A stretch of 64,000 nucleotides of DNA, taken from NCBI RefSeq assembly GCF_000520015.2, contig NZ_CP007044.2, positions 1,860,001 through 1,924,000 on the forward strand, read 5' to 3'. This stretch comes from Chania multitudinisentens RB-25. Lineage in GTDB: Bacteria; Pseudomonadota; Gammaproteobacteria; Enterobacterales; Enterobacteriaceae. The notes under the pieces were generated by a model. That model searched no databases and was not told where the DNA came from. It was given only the letters and a program-made list of their open reading frames with translations. Both the position numbers and the translations under genes were made by a program. Positions 49,112-57,641 of the stretch are shown one piece after another. Position 1 is the first letter of the stretch. Each line of letters opens with the position of its first letter.

Positions 49112-50014
49112 ATGTCACAGCCTGAGTCTTTACGTCCTGCTTCCCCGGTCAGCCCGACCGGGCCCGCTGCGCCAATGACGGCGACTGTGGTCCCGAGCGT
49201 TGAGAGTGAACTGCCCGACGCTCTGCCGCAAGACCCTGCGCCAACCCGCCCGGCCGAGCCTGCGGCTCCCTCCGCGTCCGCCCCCCGTGCATTTTTGTCA
49301 GCTCTGTCCCGGCAAGGCCTTTATCGGGGAGCCCGCTATGGTGTCCTGACGCTGTGGGGGGTAATGGTCGGTCTGCTGTGTGTTCGCCAGCAGGCCCAGC
49401 AACAGCAATTGATGGAGTTGGAGTCTGCGTTGGTTGCCCGCCTGCCGGCGGGGTTGACGGCGTCCGTTGAGGTCCTGCATCAACAGGTGACCGGCCTGGA
49501 GACGCGTCTGCAGGTTCTGCCAGGCGAACTGGTCTCCCGTGCAGACTGGCAGACCGGGATTGATGCGCAGCAGCGCGATACCCGGGCCGCGCTGGAGAGG
49601 GTGCGTAGCCAGTTACAGCAGCAGGCAGAGGTGGACGCGACACAGGCCCAGTCACTGCGTACGTTGCAGGGAACGCTCTCTGACCTGGAGACCCGCGTGA
49701 CGGCGAGTGCATCCGCCACACCTGCCGCCACACCGACGACAGCCCCAAAAACCGCTGTCACGTCTAAAACAACCACGTCGCCCGTTGCAGCGTCAACTCG
49801 CCAGCCAGCACCTTTTGTGCTGTCCGGCATTGAGACGCGGGGCGGGCAGACCTTTGCCGTGGTGGCCCCGCCGACCGGACAGGGCCTGGCTCAACTGCAA
49901 CTGGTCGCCCCAGGTAGCTCGGTGCAGGGCTGGCGCCTGGTCGGTATCGAAGGGCATCAGGCCCGTTTTCTTCCGCCCAACAGTACGCAGACTCGTGTAT
50001 TGACCCCACAGTGA
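49112..50014 (+). CDS. Predicted inner-membrane ICE transfer-region protein
   Basis: A 300-residue protein starting at ATG 49112 with CGGGAGGTGACCC upstream. A proline/alanine-rich cytoplasmic N-terminus of about 65 residues is followed by one transmembrane segment (YGVLTLWGVMVGLLCV). Then come a long predicted coiled coil (RQQAQQQQLMELESALVARL and ALERVRSQLQQQAEVDATQ), a threonine/alanine linker and a small C-terminal beta-domain (FVLSGIETRGGQTFAVVAPP, GWRLVGIEGHQARFLPPNS). The last domain loosely resembles PilP/TcpC-type periplasmic domains. It is the first gene of the traD operon. Bitopic proteins of this shape act as periplasmic connectors. The family name is not known to me. Confidence 0.72.
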   Translation: MSQPESLRPASPVSPTGPAAPMTATVVPSVESELPDALPQDPAPTRPAEPAAPSASAPRAFLSALSRQGLYRGARYGVLTLWGVMVGLLCVRQQAQQQQLMELESALVARLPAGLTASVEVLHQQVTGLETRLQVLPGELVSRADWQTGIDAQQRDTRAALERVRSQLQQQAEVDATQAQSLRTLQGTLSDLETRVTASASATPAATPTTAPKTAVTSKTTTSPVAASTRQPAPFVLSGIETRGGQTFAVVAPPTGQGLAQLQLVAPGSSVQGWRLVGIEGHQARFLPPNSTQTRVLTPQ

Positions 50015-50024
50015 GGAGAATGTC

Positions 50025-50780
50025 ATGCGAATTCGTGACGTGTTGTCGACAGTGCCGGGCGTGCTGGGGGCGCTCTTTATCACCGCAGTGGTGGGAGGGG
50101 TAACCCAAAGCCGGGCAGCGAATGCGCCGCAGTCGGTCACCCAGTCCAACACGCAGCAAGGCGTCTCCCAGACCGACACCCTGACCCGCGAACGCACCAC
50201 GGCGGGCATGGCGGAATGGGGCGTAACCGAGAGCGAGTGGCAGCGCTATGAACAGTTGGTGCAGGGGCGCCGGGGACAACAGTCCCCCCACCTTGACCCG
50301 CTGATGGTGTTGGGGATTGAGGCGCAGAGTGCCGAGGAGCGCAAACGCTTTGCCGAGTTGTCGGTGCAGATGGAATACCGGCGGGTCGAGGCAGAGCTGG
50401 CGTTTCAGCGCGAGTACGATGCGGCCTGGAAACGGTTGTACCCGAACCTGTTGCCGATACAGGGCATGGGGGCCGCACCGACGGAGGGGGGACGCCTGGC
50501 GGTCTTTGTGCGCAGTGATTGTGGTGAACGCTGTGACAAGGCGATTATCGGGTTGCTGAGCCGCAATGTGGCGTTTGATGTGTACCTGACGGACAGCGGA
50601 GGCCGTGATGCCGCGGTACGTCAGTGGGCGGTCAGTCACCGTATTCCGGTAGAGAAGGTCAAAGCGGGAGACATCACCCTGAACCATGACGGTGGCCGCT
50701 GGTTGACCCTCGGTAACGGGGCCATGCCGGCGGTACTGAAACAGGGGGAGGACGGTGTATGGGTACCCGCAGCCTACTGA
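50025..50780 (+). CDS. TIGR03759-family integrating conjugative element protein
   Basis: A 251-residue exported protein with a signal-like N-terminus (VPGVLGALFITAVVGG). Family features are MAEWGVTESEWQRYEQLVQG, LDPLMVLGIEAQSAEERKRF, a helical stretch (VEAELAFQREYDAAWKRLYP), and a thioredoxin-like C-terminal part (LAVFVRSDCGERCDKAI with CGERC, then VTHRIPVEKV-like and GAMPAVLK). This matches PFL_4693/TIGR03759, conserved directly upstream of the transglycosylase in PFGI-1-class ICEs. The CxxxC in a thioredoxin-like context could mean disulphide chemistry during assembly of the transfer machinery. The next gene overlaps by 22 bases. Confidence 0.85.
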   Translation: MRIRDVLSTVPGVLGALFITAVVGGVTQSRAANAPQSVTQSNTQQGVSQTDTLTRERTTAGMAEWGVTESEWQRYEQLVQGRRGQQSPHLDPLMVLGIEAQSAEERKRFAELSVQMEYRRVEAELAFQREYDAAWKRLYPNLLPIQGMGAAPTEGGRLAVFVRSDCGERCDKAIIGLLSRNVAFDVYLTDSGGRDAAVRQWAVSHRIPVEKVKAGDITLNHDGGRWLTLGNGAMPAVLKQGEDGVWVPAAY

Positions 50781-51394
50781 TGTCTGTTCTGCCGGTCACA
50801 CACCTGACGGTGTTGAGCGTACTGGCCATGTGGGGATTGCCGCCCGCCCAGGGGTCGGTGGCCGCGGGTGTCCGTATCCCTGAAGGCTACCGGACGGTGG
50901 CCAGTCAGCACCAGGTGCCGGCAGAGGTGCTGTTTGCCGTGGCCCTGGCCGAGAGCGGCCGCACGGTCAACAAGGTCACATTACCCTGGCCGTGGACGCT
51001 GAATGTGGCGGGCAAAAGTTACCGCTACGCAACCCGGGCGGAAGGGTGTCAGGCGCTGACGCGGTTTATGCGTACCCACCCCCTCAAACGTATCGATGTT
51101 GGCCTGGGGCAGACCAACCTGGGGTATAACGGACACCACTACCGCAGTGCCTGCGAGGCTTTTGAGCCCTACGACAACCTCAACACCACGGCACGTATTC
51201 TGCGTGCCTGCTACCGCCAGCGCAATGGCAGTTGGCTGGATGCGGCCGCCTGTTATCACCGTCCGGCGGGCGGGGCACCCGCCAAAACCTACCGGGCCAT
51301 CGTGCAGCGTCACCTCAGCCGCTTGATGGCCTCCCCGACCTCTTCTTCCCCAGACCCGGCCAGCCTGGCCTGGGTGACCCCCAAGGAGTCTTGA
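50759..51394 (+). CDS. Lytic transglycosylase of the ICE transfer operon
   Basis: A 211-residue SLT-family protein. The signal peptide covers roughly the first 33 residues (VLSVLAMWGLPPAQGSVA). The catalytic region reads VPAEVLFAVALAESGRTVN, with Glu in AESG. Then come GLGQTNLGYNG, the substrate-groove motif, and LDAAACYHRP near the end. The enzyme would thin the peptidoglycan for the transfer apparatus. It is distinct from PilT at 11.5 kb. It overlaps TIGR03759 upstream and the PFL_4695 gene downstream by one base. Confidence 0.88.
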   Translation: MGTRSLLMSVLPVTHLTVLSVLAMWGLPPAQGSVAAGVRIPEGYRTVASQHQVPAEVLFAVALAESGRTVNKVTLPWPWTLNVAGKSYRYATRAEGCQALTRFMRTHPLKRIDVGLGQTNLGYNGHHYRSACEAFEPYDNLNTTARILRACYRQRNGSWLDAAACYHRPAGGAPAKTYRAIVQRHLSRLMASPTSSSPDPASLAWVTPKES

Positions 51395-51909
51395 TGAAAA
51401 CCTTGTTACGTTGTTCTGCCTGGCTGTTGGCCAGCTTGATGGTTTTCCCGGCCACGGCCGGGTTGACGGTGATTGCCGACCTGGGCGGGGTGTCGATGGC
51501 CCCGTATTTTGAGTCACTGGCGGTGCCCGAGGGCAATTCCCCGCCTTCCCTTGCGGCCCCGTCACTGTCGGGGCCGGTGACGCCGGAGAGTATGCTGCCC
51601 GTGCGTTCTCGGGTACTGACACCGGGCGCGGTCAATGCCCACAACGTGGATTTACCCGGTATGGCCCCGTTGTTCCTGATTGGCGATGATGAGCTGTCTC
51701 ACCGCTGGCTGGCGGCACGGTTGTCGGTTTTGCAGCAGTTGGGGGCAACCGGTCTGGTAGTCAATGTAGACAGTGTTGCCGCCTGGCGTGCACTGCAGGC
51801 CCGCGCCCCGGGGTTGACGCTGTCGCCGGTCTCCGGGGATGACCTGGCGCGCCGGCTGGGGCTGGCGCATTACCCGGTGCTGATAACGGCGGAGCGGATA
51901 GAGCAATGA
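51394..51909 (+). CDS. PFL_4695 (TIGR03765)-family integrating conjugative element protein
   Basis: A 171-residue exported protein starting at ATG 51394, within AGGAGTCTTGATG. The signal peptide is LASLMVFPATA. The sequence GLTVIADLGGVSMAPYFESL, then MLPVRSRVLTPGAV and PLFLIGDDELSHRWLAARL, plus LGLAHYPVLITAERIEQ at the end are typical of this ICE family. These proteins sit between the transglycosylase and TraD in SPI-7/PFGI-1-class elements. The molecular role is unknown; a periplasmic location is predicted. The stop overlaps the start of the nuclease gene. Confidence 0.88.
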   Translation: MKTLLRCSAWLLASLMVFPATAGLTVIADLGGVSMAPYFESLAVPEGNSPPSLAAPSLSGPVTPESMLPVRSRVLTPGAVNAHNVDLPGMAPLFLIGDDELSHRWLAARLSVLQQLGATGLVVNVDSVAAWRALQARAPGLTLSPVSGDDLARRLGLAHYPVLITAERIEQ

Positions 51910-52574
51910 TGATGGATATCCTGATGTTTTTGACCTGGCATCCCTTTCTGGGCTGGATGTCGGTGTTTTTTGTGATGCTCATGCTGGCCGTGATGGGTGT
52001 TTTTCGTCGCGGGTCATCACGCCACTGGCGTTACCAGCGGCAGGCAGCGCGGGTGCTGGCCAGACTTCCCCAACTGGCGGGAGAGGCACAGCGCCTGGTG
52101 TACCTGCGCAGCATCAACCCGTATGTGTTTGAGGAATTGCTGTTGACGGTATTTGCACGTCGTGGTTACCGGATGGTACGCAATCTCCGCTACAGCGGTG
52201 ACGGGGGGATTGATGGCCAGGTGTGGTTGGATGGAGAGCGTTACCTGATACAGGCCAAACGGTATGCCAGGGCGATAACCCCGGCACACGTCTCGGCACT
52301 GAACGTCCTGACCCGGCAGTACGGGTGTCGAGGATTGTTTGTGCATACCGGACGGACGGGCCCCAAAAGCCAGGCCTTGCTGCGGGACTTCCCGGCCATC
52401 ACGCTGCTCAGTGGTGCGCGGCTGCTGGCCCTGCTCGACAGTGAACGGCCCTGGTCCCTGAACGACGGCGCGACGTTGTGCCCTTCCTCATCCGGCTCCG
52501 CACGTATAACAACAACCAGCACACGTACGGCCCATCAGGGTGATGCAACGGTAAAAGGCGGTCTCCATGAGTGA
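51906..52574 (+). CDS. Membrane-anchored Mrr-like restriction endonuclease-fold protein
   Basis: A 222-residue protein with an N-terminal membrane anchor (MDILMFLTWHPFLGWMSVFF, VMLMLAVMGVF). A basic stretch and a PD-(D/E)xK-type nuclease domain follow (VFEELLLTVFARRGYRMVRN, GDGGIDGQVW, YLIQAKRYA). The catalytic Asp (GGID) and the QAK motif of Mrr_cat proteins are present. A serine/threonine-rich tail extends beyond. It overlaps traD by eight bases. Such nucleases recur in ICE transfer operons. Whether it acts on foreign or nicked element DNA, or protects the element, is unknown. Confidence 0.85.
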   Translation: MMMDILMFLTWHPFLGWMSVFFVMLMLAVMGVFRRGSSRHWRYQRQAARVLARLPQLAGEAQRLVYLRSINPYVFEELLLTVFARRGYRMVRNLRYSGDGGIDGQVWLDGERYLIQAKRYARAITPAHVSALNVLTRQYGCRGLFVHTGRTGPKSQALLRDFPAITLLSGARLLALLDSERPWSLNDGATLCPSSSGSARITTTSTRTAHQGDATVKGGLHE

Positions 52575-54618
52575 CCGCCATGTGATTGAAGCCCTGTTGC
52601 GCCCGGCGGTGGAGTTGCAGTCGGCTGCGGTGGCCGCGTCTGCCGCCGCGGTGTGTGCGATGGCCCCCTGGTCGGTGGCCCTGGCCCCGTCGCTCAGTCT
52701 GGGGGCCAGTGCCTGCTTCGGGGCCTTTGCCGTGGTACGTGCGCGTCAGGGCTTGCGTATATTGAAGTATCGCCGTAACTTGCGCCGTCTGCCGCACTAT
52801 GCCCTGAAGAGCTACCAGATACCGGTGAGCCGTCAGCGGTTGTTCCTGGGCAAGGGGTTCCGCTGGCAGCAAAAACACACCCAGCGTCTGCTGACCTGTC
52901 TGCGCCCGGAAGTGGAGCACTACGTCAATCCTTCGGTTTTCTACCAGGCGGTTCGTCGCTTTGAGCGGCGTTTTGAGCATCAGCTACCGATGCTGACCCG
53001 GCTGACGGCGACTGACAGCCGGTTTAATCCGGCCCGGCCGTTACCGCCAGTGGGCGGTTCACCTCTGTTGCACGGCATCGAGCTGGATGAGGAGGAGGTC
53101 AGCACGCCGCTGAGCGAGCGGGTGGGGCACACCCTGGTGTTGGGCACGACCCGTGTCGGCAAGACCCGGCTCGCCGAAGTGCTGGTGACCCAGGATATCC
53201 GTCGCGGCGACCCGACGTTCGTGCTCGACCCGAAGGGTGACCCGGAGTTGCTGATACGCATGTATACCGAGGCCAAACGGGCGGGACGCGAGTTCTACCT
53301 GTTCCACCTGGGCTGGCCTGAACTCAGTGCGCGCTATAACGGCATTGGTCGGTTCGGGCGTATCACCGAGGTTGCCAGCCGGGTGACCAGTCCGCTTTCG
53401 GGGGAGGGCAGCAGTGCCGCGTTCAAGGAGTTCAGTTGGCGTTTTGTGAACATCATTGCCCAGACCCTGGTGGCCATGGGGCGCCGTCCGGATTACAGCA
53501 ATATCGAGCATTATGTGCGCAACATCGATGAGCTGTTCGAGTGCTATGCCGAGCATTACCTGGTCCAGCAGGCTCCCGTACAGTGGGAGAGCATCAGAAA
53601 CCTGGCACAGTTGGTTGACCCCAACCGGCTCCCTTCCCATATGGAAGGGCGCAGTCAGTTATGTGTGGCACTGGAGCAGTTCCTGAGTACCGAAGAGGGA
53701 CGTCAGCATGATGACCCTATCCTCAGCGGGCTGCGCTCCAGCGTGCGTTACGACCGCAAGTACTACGACAAGATAGTCGCGTCTTTGCTCCCCCTGCTGG
53801 AAAAGCTGACCTCGGGCAAGGTGGCCCAACTGATTGCACCCGATTACCTCGACATGGACGACAGTCGCCCCATTTTTGACTGGGAAGAGGCCATCCGCAA
53901 GAGAGCGGTAGTGTATGTCGGGCTGGATGCGCTGTCCGATACCGAAGTCGCGGCGGCGGTGGGGAATTCGATGTTTGCCGACCTGGTGTCGGTCGCCGGG
54001 AAGATTTACAAGCACGGTCTTGGCGATGGACTGCCACCGGGGGCCGAGACCGGAATGCGGGTCTGCCTGCACGGTGACGAGTTTAATGAACTGATGGGGA
54101 ACGAGTTTATCCCGCTGATTAACAAAGGCGGCGGCAGCGGTATCCAGGTGACGGCGTACACCCAGACCCTGGCCGACATCGAGGCCAAAATCGGCAATGC
54201 CGCCAAGGCTCACCAGGTGGTGGGGAACTTCAATACTCTGGTGATGCTGCGGGTCAAGGAGAAGGACACGGCGACGTTGCTGACCGACCAGCTCCCGGAG
54301 GTGGAGGTCTTCACCACCACCCTGATATCGGGGGCGACCGATGCCAGCAGTCAGGACAACGACCAGCATTTTACCAGTAATACCCAGGACCGTGTGTCGA
54401 CCGTGCGGGTGCCGATGATAACCCCAGACCAGGTGATGAGTCTGCCGAAGGGGCAGGCGTTCGCCCTGCTCGAAGGGGGCCAGCTGTGGAAAATCCGCAT
54501 GCCGCTGCCGGCGAAGGAATTCGACCCGCAGATGCCGTCCAGCCTGCTGGCGGTGGCGGATTCGATGCAGAAACACTATCGCACCGGGGAAACCTGGTGG
54601 TTGAGCGCCACGGTCTGA
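52567..54618 (+). CDS. traD: TraD, type IV coupling protein (PFGI-1/SXT class)
   Basis: A 683-residue VirD4/TraD-family ATPase. Two N-terminal hydrophobic stretches (ELQSAAVAASAAAVCAMAPW and LAPSLSLGASACFGAFAVV) anchor it in the inner membrane. The Walker A motif LGTTRVGKTR lies around residue 191, the conserved DPKGDPELL shortly after, and the Walker B-like region RVCLHGDEFNEL near residue 500. The C-terminal part includes VIPTPDQV-type sequence and PKGQAFALLEGGQLWKIRMP. It would carry the relaxase-DNA complex to the T4SS. Everything needed for ATPase function appears intact, although the pore genes that should follow are absent here. Confidence 0.95.
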   Translation: MSDRHVIEALLRPAVELQSAAVAASAAAVCAMAPWSVALAPSLSLGASACFGAFAVVRARQGLRILKYRRNLRRLPHYALKSYQIPVSRQRLFLGKGFRWQQKHTQRLLTCLRPEVEHYVNPSVFYQAVRRFERRFEHQLPMLTRLTATDSRFNPARPLPPVGGSPLLHGIELDEEEVSTPLSERVGHTLVLGTTRVGKTRLAEVLVTQDIRRGDPTFVLDPKGDPELLIRMYTEAKRAGREFYLFHLGWPELSARYNGIGRFGRITEVASRVTSPLSGEGSSAAFKEFSWRFVNIIAQTLVAMGRRPDYSNIEHYVRNIDELFECYAEHYLVQQAPVQWESIRNLAQLVDPNRLPSHMEGRSQLCVALEQFLSTEEGRQHDDPILSGLRSSVRYDRKYYDKIVASLLPLLEKLTSGKVAQLIAPDYLDMDDSRPIFDWEEAIRKRAVVYVGLDALSDTEVAAAVGNSMFADLVSVAGKIYKHGLGDGLPPGAETGMRVCLHGDEFNELMGNEFIPLINKGGGSGIQVTAYTQTLADIEAKIGNAAKAHQVVGNFNTLVMLRVKEKDTATLLTDQLPEVEVFTTTLISGATDASSQDNDQHFTSNTQDRVSTVRVPMITPDQVMSLPKGQAFALLEGGQLWKIRMPLPAKEFDPQMPSSLLAVADSMQKHYRTGETWWLSATV

Positions 54619-54631
54619 GAGGAGAAAACGA

Positions 54632-55207
54632 ATGGCGGAACAGACACTGCGTGCGTCTCAGCGCGGGCCGGCAAAGAATCCGGGGTTGCTGTCCCGGCTG
54701 TTGTGGCACTGGCCACTGGGGCTGATGGGGGTGTTGCTGGCCTCATTGTTCCTGAGCCTGGTATTTGAATACCTGGGGATGGTGTTTCTCTGGCCAGAAG
54801 AGGGGATGCGGCACAGTCAGCAGATGCTGGTGAAGGAACTGGAATACCTGTCGGAGGGGTTTACCCGCAGCCTGCTGCACAGTGCGCCGGTTGAAACGGG
54901 CCATGTGGTCATCCGGCAACTGGCGCAGGGGTTGCTGATTGACAGTGGGGTCAGTGAATGGCGGGAGCGCAGCCAGCAACCGGGGGCTTCGGCCCTGCAG
55001 GCATGGGGTGGCTGGCTGTACGGATTGTTGCAGGACTTTTTGCTGGCGGGCGTCTATGTTCTGCTGACCTTTGTGGTGCGGCTGATGATTTTGACGCTCT
55101 CACTGCCACTGTTTGTGCTGGCGCTGCTGGTCGGGTTGACGGAAGGATTGGTACGGCGCGACCTGCGACGATTCGGGGCCGGGTACCCGGGCGCCCACCG
55201 CCGGTAA
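54632..55207 (+). pseudogene. TIGR03747-family ICE membrane protein, truncated at a rearrangement
   Basis: The N-terminal part, about 185 residues, is typical of PFL_4697/TIGR03747: a hydrophobic segment (WPLGLMGVLLASLFLSLVFE), the central QMLVKELEYLSEGFTRSLL, a second segment (LLAGVYVLLTFVVRLMILTL) and VGLTEGLVRRDLRRFGAG. Family members continue for about 50 more residues with a further transmembrane helix. Here only YPGAHRR follows, and the DNA there belongs to an inverted traF fragment. The gene has thus lost its 3' end. It starts 13 bases after traD, with AGAGGAGAAAACG. Confidence 0.85.
55177..55195. other. Rearrangement junction: loss or displacement of the mating-pore cluster
   Basis: At GGGTACCCGGGCGCC the plus-strand TIGR03747 gene stops matching its family and the minus-strand traF-like gene begins. 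Intact ICEs of this class have many T4SS genes after TIGR03747, including a VirB4-type ATPase. The simplest reading is one deletion or inversion ending in this GC-rich spot. Confidence 0.7.
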
Positions 55208-55423
55208 CATCAGGCTGATGTCATCGCTCTGGTCATAACGGGTGAGCAGGGCCGGGTTGGCGAGCGCGGCGGCACCATAGTGGGCGGACGCTACCCCGGT
55301 TCCCCCCATGGCATCCCCGCGGGCTTCGGTCCAGGTATTGGCCGCCAGGGCCCCGGAAGAGAAGCCAAACAAGAGTGTGGACATCAGGCTTAAGGTGAAA
55401 CGCTGTGTATATTTTCTTTTCAT
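55185..55423 (-). pseudogene. 5' fragment of a traF-like conjugal transfer gene
   Basis: From ATG 55423 on the minus strand: MKRKYTQRFTLSLMSTLLFG, a signal peptide ending ALAAN, and then TWTEARGDAMGGTGVASAHY, GAAALANPALLTRYDQSDD and ISLMLPAVGAR. This is the N-terminus of the TraF_2 family of conjugal transfer proteins (outer-membrane barrel-like, ARxDAMGGTGVA..). Similarity ends at the junction near 55185; downstream the frame is antisense to the TIGR03747 gene. About 80 of the expected several hundred residues remain. A leader with AAAAGGG precedes the start. Confidence 0.8.
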
Positions 55424-55642
55424 TGAAATAACCCTTTTGGTATTTTTGGACAACAGTTTCCCGGGTGCTGGCGCACCTGAATGAAATACAATGGCGTGTA
55501 ATAATAGGGTGAGGCTGGTTTTTCTGGTCAGTGGCTCCTTAAATAAAATACTGTCAGCATTGAAATGACATTTAACGTCAATAAGGCATCAAACAAATAA
55601 AATGTAATAAATGGCAGGGTATTCTCCATAATAGCGTCCTTC
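55424..55642. other. AT-rich intergenic stretch
   Basis: This lies upstream of the traF fragment and downstream of the next minus-strand gene. It should have contained the traF promoter. No gene or strong hairpin is visible. Confidence 0.5.
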
Positions 55643-56542
55643 TCATTCCCCGTTGATATTGAGGCGTGGATCTCCCCCGGTCAGTAATATCGGCAGGGTG
55701 GTGGGATGGCGTAATGCGGCCATCTGTGCCGGGGTGAACTGCCGATAATGTAATGGCTGACTGCCGTGCAGTGATTTTTTACGGCACAACGCGTTCAATT
55801 GACGACAGTCTTCCTGTACCTGCGGGTCATGCAATGGCATCTGGGCATAGAGTCTGACTGTCAAGACCCTGACCCCGTTGATGTTTTGCCGGGTGGTGGC
55901 GTACAGGCCGACCTGGTGGCCGGTGCCGACGTCAACGTGCGGCAAGGGGTGCTCAGGGGTCATGCCCCCCAGTGCGCTGAAGACGGTCACCTGGCTGAGG
56001 GGCAGTTCGCGCACGATGTCCTCAACCCGCCCGCTCCACTGGGCCGGACCGCCGGGGTCAGCGAGTCTGACGGTGGTTTCTCTGCGCCCGCATAGCCAGG
56101 CATCATCGACATGAAACCAGTGAGCCAGTTGCCTGATGACGTCCTGGGTCAGGTAGTCGAGGGTGCGTTCGCGGTCTTCCAGGACACTGAGGCGGATATT
56201 GAATGGGGTGAGCAACTGGGCCACCTGCAGTGCATCCAGGCCATGAGCGTCCATCAGCAGCCAGAACCGTTCATGCACCGTCGTCGTTTGCGCGAGGACG
56301 GGATTGACGGCTTCCTGCATCACGCCGGTGAGAATGACATTGAGCAGGCCGGACAAGGGAATGCCGAGGGCCTCGACCTGATTATCCAGAAATTGCCGGA
56401 CGGCGGGTTGAAAACGCACCGTGGACTGTTCACTGTATTTCCGGTCACGGGTATTGATGTTATTTTCTTTATTTAATTCGAACGGATGAGACGTATTATT
56501 GGCACGTAATAATGCGATTAATGCGTTATAAGAGGGATGCAT
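55643..56542 (-). CDS. ICE protein of unknown function with a ribbon-helix-helix-like N-terminus
   Basis: A 299-residue cytoplasmic protein. The N-terminal third has a possible DNA-binding region (STVRFQPAVRQFLDNQVEAL followed by GIPLSGLLNVILTGVMQEAV). A helix-turn-helix-like centre follows (ALQVAQLLTPFNIRLSVLED). The C-terminal half (VRELPLSQVTVFSALGGM, GVRVLTVRLYAQMPLHDPQV) is mixed alpha/beta. I do not recognise a named family. It is divergent from the gene at 56801, sharing a promoter region with four GATC sites, so it may regulate itself and its neighbour. It has codon use like the ICE backbone. Confidence 0.72.
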   Translation of the reverse strand: MHPSYNALIALLRANNTSHPFELNKENNINTRDRKYSEQSTVRFQPAVRQFLDNQVEALGIPLSGLLNVILTGVMQEAVNPVLAQTTTVHERFWLLMDAHGLDALQVAQLLTPFNIRLSVLEDRERTLDYLTQDVIRQLAHWFHVDDAWLCGRRETTVRLADPGGPAQWSGRVEDIVRELPLSQVTVFSALGGMTPEHPLPHVDVGTGHQVGLYATTRQNINGVRVLTVRLYAQMPLHDPQVQEDCRQLNALCRKKSLHGSQPLHYRQFTPAQMAALRHPTTLPILLTGGDPRLNINGE

Positions 56543-56648
56543 ACCATACTCCGTATTATTACGATGATAATAAAGTCTTCATTTTACTCCCCGAGGGGTA
56601 ATGCGATTTCATTGCCTGAACAGACTCTAATGGAATGGCTCCGGCATG

Positions 56649-56699
56649 TATAATGGGTTATTTCGATCAATCAGATCGAATTGATCGTTCATTCAGATC
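56649..56699 (+). promoter_or_regulatory. Promoter-like -10 box followed by four regularly spaced GATC sites
   Basis: TATAAT lies at 56649-56654 without an obvious -35 box. Dam-methylation sites GATC start at 56665, 56674, 56683 and 56696, with spacings of 9, 9 and 13. The run can pair as overlapping inverted repeats (GATCAATCAGATCGAATTGATC). It sits between two divergent genes. It resembles operators subject to methylation-dependent control, but no regulator is proven. Confidence 0.5.
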
Positions 56700-56800
56700 A
56701 ACTTTTGAGAACGAGGCGGGTGATATATTGCTGTCTGGCATCATTTGACGGGACATGACAGCACGTTTTAGTGTTACAGAGAGAGACTGGATTGGGTGAG

Positions 56801-57127
56801 ATGACGATGAGTAGAAAGCCTCCCCGGCGGGAACGACAACCCATTGACTATCGAGAGCGCTTTCTTCGAAAGTGCGTCAAACTCTTTTCCTACGCGGACA
56901 GGATGGGGTTCGGGACCTGGGATACGATGGAGGAAGAAGAGGAGTTCTTCGTGTACGGGGTGATCGACTGGTATCCCGTTGAAGACATCATTGCGCGCCT
57001 GGAGGAAGAGCAGGTGGGGTTCAATCGTGCGGAGCTGCTGGTCTTTTACCGTATGCTGGAGAAACGGCGCAATACGTACTTCAATTATCATCCAGAGAGG
57101 GGCAAGAAGCGCTACGATGTGCACTAG
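56801..57127 (+). CDS. Small ICE protein of unknown function
   Basis: A 108-residue protein; ATG 56801 or 56807 is the likely start (GGGTGAG upstream), while the longer frame from GTG 56771 is less likely. The N-terminus is very basic (SRKPPRRERQPIDYRERFLR). The centre is acidic (MEEEEEFFVYGVIDWYPVED) and the C-terminus is helical (EEQVGFNRAELLVFYRMLEK). It is soluble, with no recognised family. Divergent transcription from the gene at 55643 and the GATC-rich region between them suggest regulation together. It ends 580 bases before the integrase operon. Confidence 0.65.
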   Translation: MTMSRKPPRRERQPIDYRERFLRKCVKLFSYADRMGFGTWDTMEEEEEFFVYGVIDWYPVEDIIARLEEEQVGFNRAELLVFYRMLEKRRNTYFNYHPERGKKRYDVH

Positions 57128-57641
57128 AGCGTGATCTACTCCCTACCTCTCCCTTTGTGAAAGGACAGGGTGTGTTTTCCCAGGGCCGACCCGGCCCCGT
57201 CTGCTGTGCAGGACAGGTATCGGTAACCGCATGGCGACATCCCTCTCCTTTGGATGATGTCAGTCTCCTCCCTTTCTGTAAGAACGGCAATTCCCCCTCA
57301 TTCAGATTTTTCCTGTCGATTTTGTGTTTTTTTACCTGTTGAAAGTAAAGGGGAAACCTGCTTTTTATTGATATGGGACAGGGTTGCTCGCAGTTTTTTT
57401 ATAAAAAATTGATATGACTCATGTTTTATTATTCATTTTGCATGTATTAATAATGAAATGATGTTTTGATTATATTGAAAAGAATTTAACACTGCGGCAG
57501 CTACCTTTGTCGAGACAGGCTGTTGATGATTGCCTGCCACCGACCTGTTTTGTGTTCATTCTGCTGTTGGGCGTGATGTCACGCCATTCGTTTTTCCCTG
57601 TCTGATTGTGTATGCGCAAACATCGCAGGCCTGCCCGCGCC
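57128..57641. other. Non-coding region before the integrase operon
   Basis: No convincing gene. The first half is GC-rich. The second (57340-57500) is strongly AT-rich with runs such as TTTTTTTATAAAAAATTG, which could be a bent or H-NS-bound segment or a terminator. It leads into copy E of the shared element. Confidence 0.5.
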
